Assembly (NCBI GenBank): GCA_024640205.1
Contig: JAHEFL010000109.1
Span: 1-6,375 of the forward strand
DNA: 6,375 nt
Direction: 5' to 3'
DNA from: Flavobacteriales bacterium
GTDB taxonomy: Bacteria; Bacteroidota; Bacteroidia; Flavobacteriales_F; PHOS-HE28
Shown in pieces: positions 1 through 4,024 of the stretch. How positions within the stretch are numbered: the first letter of the stretch is position 1; the number at the start of each line of letters is the position of its first letter. The notes below the pieces were generated by a model. That model saw only the letters and a list, made by a program, of their open reading frames with translations, was not told where the DNA came from and did not search any database. Position numbers and translations under genes: made by a program.

Positions 1-1128
1 GTATCAGGAAGGCGGCACGATATGCGAAGCTTGTACGGTGAGCGTCGATTCGATGGTGAACAGGAGAGTTTCTATGGGAACCTGGTCTACCAGCAGCTGC
101 TCGGCACCGGGACCGACCAGATCAAAGCGGGCCTGAGCTTCCAGTTCGACGATTACAAGGAAGTATATCTGGACAGCGCCTTCACGCGGACCGAGCGAAT
201 GCCCGGTGTTTTCGCCGAATACACCCGAAAGAGGGCGGACCTGACCCTCGTTGGTGGGCTGCGCGTGGATGACAATGACCTTTTCGGAACGGCAGTAAGC
301 CCCAGGGTACATGCCAAGATCGATCTGGGCCCGCTTACCCAGGTCCGATTCTCCGCTGGGCATGCGTTCCGTACAGCGCTGCCGCTGGTGGAGAGTGCTT
401 CCGTCCTGGCCAGCTCCCGTCGCGTGGTGATCGAAGGCCCGCTCGGTATGGAACGGGCATGGAACTTCGGAGCCTCGGTACTTCACAAATTCAAATGGCT
501 GGATAGGAAATGGGCTTTGGGTCTGGATGGGTACCGGACGATCTTCGTGGAACAGGTGGTGACCGATCTGGATCGCAGCCCGGGCACCGTGGCGTTCTAT
601 ATGCTTGACGGAACCTCCTATGCGAACAGCTTGCTGGTGGATGTGCAGGTACAATTATCGAAGGTGTTCAACCTGAAGGCGAGTTATCGTTGGTACGATG
701 TGCGGACCACCTACGACGGAAAAGTACTGGAACGTCCCTTCACTCCAAGGCACAGGGCCTTGATCGATCTGGCGTATTCCGATAGGAAGGAGCGCTGGCG
801 ATTCGATATTGCCTTGAACGTGCATGGACAGAGCCGCATACCCTCCACGGCAATCAATCCGGAGGAGTATCGATTGGAACCCGGTTCACCGGTGTTCACG
901 ACGATGAATGCACAGCTGACCCATATTGTCGGCCCGTGGGAATTCTATTTGGGCGGTGAGAACCTGACAAGCACCTTGCAAAAGCAACAGATCATCGCCC
1001 CGGAAGATCCTTTCGGCCCGTATTTTGACGCGTCGCTCATATGGGGACCGACCAACAAAGCGATGCTGTTCGCCGGACTCCGGTTCACCATGCCCGTCAA
1101 AGCGCCTCAACAAAGCAATATTCCATGA
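1..1128 (+). CDS. TonB-dependent outer-membrane receptor, C-terminal part (5' end outside window)
   Basis: This is the C-terminal 375 residues of a TonB-dependent receptor, an outer-membrane beta-barrel that imports a ligand using TonB/ExbBD energy. The frame is open back to base 1, so the first ATG at 22 is internal and the plug domain lies off the window. The visible part shows alternating aromatic/polar barrel strands. It includes a segment AGHAFRTALPLVES followed by LASSR (about residues 119-140), which resembles a stretch common in Bacteroidota receptors. Near the end are GGENLTSTLQ, YFDASLIWGPT and a last strand MLFAGLRF (about residues 318-362). This ending resembles receptors found beside HMA-domain genes. 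After the last strand a tail of about 13 residues continues to the stop. The stop overlaps the ATG of the HMA gene, which suggests translational coupling and a shared metal-related role. The substrate cannot be read from the sequence; copper or another transition metal is inferred from the neighbour only. Confidence 0.9.
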   Translation, partial: VSGRRHDMRSLYGERRFDGEQESFYGNLVYQQLLGTGTDQIKAGLSFQFDDYKEVYLDSAFTRTERMPGVFAEYTRKRADLTLVGGLRVDDNDLFGTAVSPRVHAKIDLGPLTQVRFSAGHAFRTALPLVESASVLASSRRVVIEGPLGMERAWNFGASVLHKFKWLDRKWALGLDGYRTIFVEQVVTDLDRSPGTVAFYMLDGTSYANSLLVDVQVQLSKVFNLKASYRWYDVRTTYDGKVLERPFTPRHRALIDLAYSDRKERWRFDIALNVHGQSRIPSTAINPEEYRLEPGSPVFTTMNAQLTHIVGPWEFYLGGENLTSTLQKQQIIAPEDPFGPYFDASLIWGPTNKAMLFAGLRFTMPVKAPQQSNIP

Positions 1129-1481
1129 AACACTTGTTCATCATCGGTCTGTTCCTTTTCACTTCGACGTCCTTCGCTCAGGACAACAAGAAAGTCGCTG
1201 CTGCGGATATTCGCACCACGGCCGTCTGTGATATGTGTGTTCGCACCATCGAGGGTGACCTGATCTATGAAAAGGGGGTGAAGAAGGTGGAGGTCCGTCT
1301 CACGGACAACATCATCCATGTCGAGTTCGATCCGCGAAAGACCACGATCGATGCTATCCGCACCGCGATCACCGAACTGGGGTATTACGCGGATGATCTG
1401 CCTGCGAACCCCAAGGCTTTCGCCGATCTTCCAGCCTGTTGCCAGAAGGAAGGTTGCGGACAACTGCATAAGGAGGAGTGA
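1125..1481 (+). CDS. Secreted heavy-metal-associated (HMA) domain protein
   Basis: This 118-residue protein has a signal peptide (MKHLFIIGLFLFTSTSFA, cleavage likely before Q19) and one HMA-type ferredoxin-like domain at about residues 27-90. The metal site is the CxxC at C35-D-M-C38. The rest of the fold is visible as KGVKKVEVRLTDNIIHVEFDP and a helix containing TTIDAIRTAITELGY. HMA domains bind soft metals such as Cu(I), Zn, Cd or Hg through the two cysteines. A second cluster, C105-C106 and C111, follows a proline-rich linker and could add a metal site or a disulfide. The start at 1125 was chosen because it places a signal peptide at the N-terminus and forms an ATGA overlap with the receptor stop; the upstream in-frame ATG at 1041 would lie deep inside the receptor gene. 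The likely location is the periplasm, as a metal carrier or sensor working with the receptor. The particular metal is not shown by the sequence. Confidence 0.88.
   Translation: MKHLFIIGLFLFTSTSFAQDNKKVAAADIRTTAVCDMCVRTIEGDLIYEKGVKKVEVRLTDNIIHVEFDPRKTTIDAIRTAITELGYYADDLPANPKAFADLPACCQKEGCGQLHKEE
1471..1476 (+). promoter_or_regulatory. Strong Shine-Dalgarno sequence for the carbonic anhydrase-like gene
   Basis: AGGAGG lies 8 bases before the ATG at 1485, within the last codons of the HMA gene. It fixes the start of the downstream gene. No other start in the window has such a clear match, and Bacteroidota genes often lack one. Confidence 0.75.
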
Positions 1482-1484
1482 ACC

Positions 1485-2003
1485 ATGGCTCTGGTGCGCA
1501 AGGTGCGCGGTTTCGTGCCGCAATTCGGTGATGGACGGTTCCTGGCCGAGACCGCTGTCGTGATCGGGGACGTGATCATGGGCGCTCAATGCAGCGTATG
1601 GTACAACGCCGTGGTAAGAGGGGATGTGAACAGCATCCGGATCGGTGACCGCGTGAATATCCAGGATGGGGCCGTTCTCCACTGTACATACGAACGGGCC
1701 TCGCTCAACATAGGCAACGATGTTAGCATTGGGCACAATGCGATCGTCCATGGTTGCACCATCGAGGACAAGGTGCTCATCGGTATGGGCGCCATTGTGA
1801 TGGATCACGCGGTGATCGGCGCAGGGAGCGTGATCGCAGCTGGTGCGGTCGTTCTTCAGAACACGGTGGTGGAGTCGGGCTCCTTGATGGCCGGTGTGCC
1901 GGCCAAGCGCGTCCGGGAAGTGGGGAAGGACCTTTCCATGAACGAGATCGAGCGTATTGCCGCGAACTATTTGAAATATGCTTCCTGGTTCAAGGAAGAC
2001 TGA
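1485..2003 (+). CDS. Gamma-class carbonic anhydrase family protein (left-handed beta-helix, YrdA/CamH-like)
   Basis: This 172-residue protein is built from hexapeptide repeats (for example VVIGDV, IRIGDR, LNIGND, VLIGMG, AVIGAG), which give a left-handed beta-helix that forms trimers, followed by a C-terminal helix (about residues 150-170). The residues matching the Methanosarcina Cam active site are in place: R45 and D47 (VVRGD), Q60, and the zinc ligands H66, H84 and H89. The two acidic residues used for proton transfer in Cam (Glu62 and Glu84 there) are not matched, since V48 and Y69 occupy those places. This fits the CamH/YrdA branch, whose members range from active anhydrases to proteins with no measured activity. 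The length is typical and there is no signal peptide, so it should be cytoplasmic. It starts 3 bases after the HMA stop with a strong Shine-Dalgarno sequence and is probably co-transcribed with that gene. Carbonic anhydrase activity is likely but unproven; an acyltransferase role is unlikely given the intact histidine triad. Confidence 0.92.
   Translation: MALVRKVRGFVPQFGDGRFLAETAVVIGDVIMGAQCSVWYNAVVRGDVNSIRIGDRVNIQDGAVLHCTYERASLNIGNDVSIGHNAIVHGCTIEDKVLIGMGAIVMDHAVIGAGSVIAAGAVVLQNTVVESGSLMAGVPAKRVREVGKDLSMNEIERIAANYLKYASWFKED
1981..1998. other. Short inverted repeat at the convergent gene ends
   Basis: CTTCCT and AGGAAG form a perfect 6-bp stem with a 6-base loop across the overlapping 3' ends of the carbonic anhydrase-like gene and murI. 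There is no U-run on either side and the stem is not GC-rich. It may be a weak bidirectional transcription-end or RNA-stability element, or chance within coding sequence. Confidence 0.25.
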
Positions 2004-2829
2004 GGGTCCCCTGACGCGTCCATTGCGCCCGTTCCACGTGAGTACCGGATAGTCCCATCCTGTCCAGCATGCCACGGAAGAGCCCGACCTCACCGCTTGT
2101 ATAACATTCGAGTGTTCCGCGTTCCCTTCCCCCAAGGACCAGCGAATTCTGCTCCAGAATGCGTTGCACCTGGCGGGCAATGGCGGGTGCCGGATCGATG
2201 ACACGTACATCAGTCCCTACGATCTTCTTGATCAATGGCTCCGCAAGAGGATAATGCGTGCATCCCAGCACAAGGGCATCAATATTCCTTGCCAACATGG
2301 GTTCGAGCCAGCCGCGTAGCATGGCTTCCGTCACAGGACCGTCCAGATCCCCGGATTCAATGCGTTCCACCAGCCCCGGGCACGCCTGATGGATCACCTC
2401 CACATTGCGCCCGAACCGTTCCACCACGGAGGCGTAAACCTCAGATTGGAATGTGGCGGTGGTGGCAATGACCCCGACAACACCGGACCTCGTGAGTTCC
2501 GCCGCAGGCTTTACCGCAGGCTCCATGCCAACGAAAAGCGTTCCGGGGTAGTTCTCCCTCAGGGCTCCTAATGCAGCGCCGGAAGCCGTATTGCAGGCCA
2601 CCACGATAACCTTGCATTGCTTATCCAAAAGGGCTTTGGTAATGGCCATGCTGAAGGCACGCACTTCGGAGAGGGAGCGTTGCCCATAGGGTAGGTGGGC
2701 CGCATCCCCGAAATAGAGCAGGCGCTCCGCTGGGAGCGCCTGCATGATGGCTTTGGCTACCGAAAGACCGCCGATGCCGGAATCGAAGATGCCGATCGGA
2801 CTGGTGGCCAGCACCGGATCAGATCCCAA
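1990..2829 (-). CDS. murI: Glutamate racemase
   Basis: MurI interconverts L- and D-glutamate in the cytoplasm, supplying D-Glu for the peptidoglycan stem peptide. It needs no cofactor and uses two cysteines as acid/base catalysts. Both are present: C79 in VVACNTASG and C190 in LVLGCTHYPL, the two Asp/Glu racemase signatures. The N-terminal PIGIFDSGIGGL (residues 11-22, with D16 and S17 of the active site) and LPYG (46-49) are also intact. The length of 279 residues is about normal, so the gene looks complete and functional. The start is uncertain. A TTG at 2829 gives the full 279 residues and overlaps the upstream skp stop by 11 bases. A GTG at 2814, five codons on, begins 4 bases after that stop and leaves a more usual short leader before PIGIFDSG. 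Either choice implies translational coupling to the skp gene. The 3' end overlaps the convergent carbonic anhydrase-like gene by 14 bases. Confidence 0.96.
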   Translation of the reverse strand: MGSDPVLATSPIGIFDSGIGGLSVAKAIMQALPAERLLYFGDAAHLPYGQRSLSEVRAFSMAITKALLDKQCKVIVVACNTASGAALGALRENYPGTLFVGMEPAVKPAAELTRSGVVGVIATTATFQSEVYASVVERFGRNVEVIHQACPGLVERIESGDLDGPVTEAMLRGWLEPMLARNIDALVLGCTHYPLAEPLIKKIVGTDVRVIDPAPAIARQVQRILEQNSLVLGGRERGTLECYTSGEVGLFRGMLDRMGLSGTHVERAQWTRQGTLSLP

Positions 2830-3337
2830 GTTTGGTCTTCACCAACGGCATGATGTCCTCGCCACCGTCCCAGAAGAGGACGAACCCTGCACTGGTGTCG
2901 AAAATGTATGCGAAACCATTGGCGGCTGAAACTTCCTGTATCGCCTTGTTCGTGCGCTCGACCATGGGCTTAAGCAATTCCTCCTCCTGCTTGGCGAGAT
3001 CCTCCTGCGCCTTTTCCTGGGCGGCCTGGATGCGCTGCTCCAATTCCTGGATCTCCCGCGTGGCGATCTCGCGTTCAGTATTGGTCATCGTTTCGGCTTT
3101 GGACCGCGCCTCGGTCACCGTGCGCTCGTATTCAGTGCCCATGGCCCTCAAGCGCTTGTCCAATTCGGCAGCAAAGGCCTGCATTTTGGCTTCCGCATCC
3201 TTCCGTTCAGGAAGTGATAGCATGAGCTGCTGCCGGTCGATATGACCCAACTTGGCATTTTGGGCAATGGCTTCCGGAACTGCCGCAAGCAGCAGGCAGA
3301 GGCTGAGCATCAAGGTCTTCATGTTCGAACTATTCAT
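2819..3337 (-). CDS. skp: OmpH/Skp-family periplasmic chaperone (second copy)
   Basis: This 172-residue protein belongs to the OmpH/Skp family, periplasmic trimers that hold unfolded outer-membrane proteins in a cavity formed by long coiled-coil arms and deliver them to BamA. A signal peptide covers about residues 6-25 (hydrophobic LMLSLCLLLAAV, cleavage likely after AIA). The mature protein opens with LGHIDRQQLMLSLPE, the typical first strand and helix. A long Glu/Lys/Gln/Ala-rich coiled coil follows at about 45-128, then a closing segment GFAYIFDTSAGFVLFW. The ATG at 3337 overlaps the preceding skp stop as ATGA and is preferred. An internal ATG at 3322 (MKTLML) would also give a good signal peptide, so the true start could be five codons later. 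It lies between the other skp copy and murI in a single run of overlapping genes, which suggests one transcript with bamA. Confidence 0.92.
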   Translation of the reverse strand: MNSSNMKTLMLSLCLLLAAVPEAIAQNAKLGHIDRQQLMLSLPERKDAEAKMQAFAAELDKRLRAMGTEYERTVTEARSKAETMTNTEREIATREIQELEQRIQAAQEKAQEDLAKQEEELLKPMVERTNKAIQEVSAANGFAYIFDTSAGFVLFWDGGEDIMPLVKTKLGI

Positions 3338-3993
3338 CGTGGTTTAACATCCTGGCCACCGGATCGATCGGGCGGAGCGCCTCGACCTTCATCCTTCATG
3401 GGCGCATCATCATCGGGTGGTGGTTCGCCGAAGTCGTCATCCCGACCACCGCCGCTGTTCCCTTCTTTGCCCGGGCGTACCCCCAGCTTTCGAAGCACGC
3501 TGTCGCTTTTGTCATATTTCTCGCTTGCGAAAAGCAGGTTGCTGCTCTGTGCACCCAGATCGAAAATGGCCACGTAGCTGGAACCGGCCACCTCCTTCAC
3601 CGCATCATACACACGGTCCTGGATGGGTTGGATCAGTTCCTGTCGCTTCTTGAACAGGTCACCCTTGGGTCCGAAACGCTTCTTCTGTAGTTCACGCGCC
3701 TCCCGTTCTTTCTTGTCAATATCCTCCATCCGTGAACGCTTCATCTCATCGGTGAGAAGGATCGCTTCGGCATTGTATGCATCCCTTAAACGACGGATCT
3801 GCTGGTACCGATCATCGATCTCATTCTGCCATTGGAGGCTCAATCCATCCAATTCCTTCTGGGCTGTCGCATACTCAGGAAGCTGGTCCAGGATATAACG
3901 CGTGTTCACGAAAGCGATCCGCTGTGCCTCAGCACGGGGTATCACCATCAGGAGCGCGAACAAAAGGAAGCCGAGTGTAAGAGTGCGGTGCAT
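3334..3993 (-). CDS. skp: OmpH/Skp-family periplasmic chaperone with acidic Gly/Pro-rich C-terminal tail (first copy)
   Basis: This is a 219-residue OmpH/Skp-family protein immediately downstream of bamA. The signal peptide is residues 1-23 (MHRTLTLGFLLFALLMVIPRAEA, cleavage before Q24). The mature start QRIAFVNTRYILDQLPEY is typical of the family. A charged coiled coil runs at about 42-125, then VYDAVKEVAGSSYVAIFDLGAQSSNLLFAS closes the fold. Residues 174 to the end form a low-complexity tail rich in Gly, Asp and Pro (GGGRDDD, EPPPDDD), which makes this copy longer than its neighbour and than classical Skp (about 140 mature residues). The frame is also open further upstream to a TTG at 4038 inside bamA. 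The ATG at 3993 was chosen because it places the signal peptide at the N-terminus and lies just outside bamA, after a 31-base gap. Its role is inferred to be holding unfolded outer-membrane proteins for BamA; the tail's role is unknown. Confidence 0.93.
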   Translation of the reverse strand: MHRTLTLGFLLFALLMVIPRAEAQRIAFVNTRYILDQLPEYATAQKELDGLSLQWQNEIDDRYQQIRRLRDAYNAEAILLTDEMKRSRMEDIDKKEREARELQKKRFGPKGDLFKKRQELIQPIQDRVYDAVKEVAGSSYVAIFDLGAQSSNLLFASEKYDKSDSVLRKLGVRPGKEGNSGGGRDDDFGEPPPDDDAPMKDEGRGAPPDRSGGQDVKPR

Positions 3994-4005
3994 GATGGAA
4001 GCCGG

Positions 4006-4013
4006 CAAAATTA
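4006..4013 (-). promoter_or_regulatory. Candidate Bacteroidota-type -7 promoter element
   Basis: Read on the minus strand, TAATTTTG matches the Bacteroidota sigma-factor -7 consensus TAnnTTTG. It sits in the 31-base gap between bamA and the first skp gene, 12 bases before the ATG at 3993, so any transcript from it would have a very short leader. A matching -33 TTTG box is not clear; only a CTTGG lies near the expected distance. It could provide extra skp-skp-murI expression independent of bamA. Confidence 0.3.
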
Positions 4014-4024
4014 GGCGATCCGGC

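Noticed and set aside
4..654. Minus-strand open frame of 216 codons under the receptor gene
   Set aside because: It is a shadow of the TonB receptor coding strand, with no signal peptide or domain and composition typical of an antisense frame.
1041..1124. Upstream ATG for the HMA protein
   Set aside because: It would add 28 residues before the signal peptide and lie within the receptor gene; the ATGA-linked ATG at 1125 fits a secreted protein.
2003..2020. Small palindromes AGGGTCCCCT and GACGCGTC just after the gamma-CA stop
   Set aside because: They are too short (4 bp arms) and lie in murI coding sequence with no T-run, so there is no basis for calling a terminator or operator.
1107..2210. 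Long minus-strand open frame of 367 codons
   Set aside because: It lies antisense to the HMA and gamma-CA genes and into murI in another frame. Its translation is rich in His, Arg and Pro with no recognisable domain, while the overlapping genes have clear family motifs.
2832..3245. Plus-strand open frame of 137 codons across the second skp gene
   Set aside because: Its Ser/Arg/Cys-rich translation is the antisense of the Glu/Lys-rich coiled coil; the Skp fold on the minus strand is clear.
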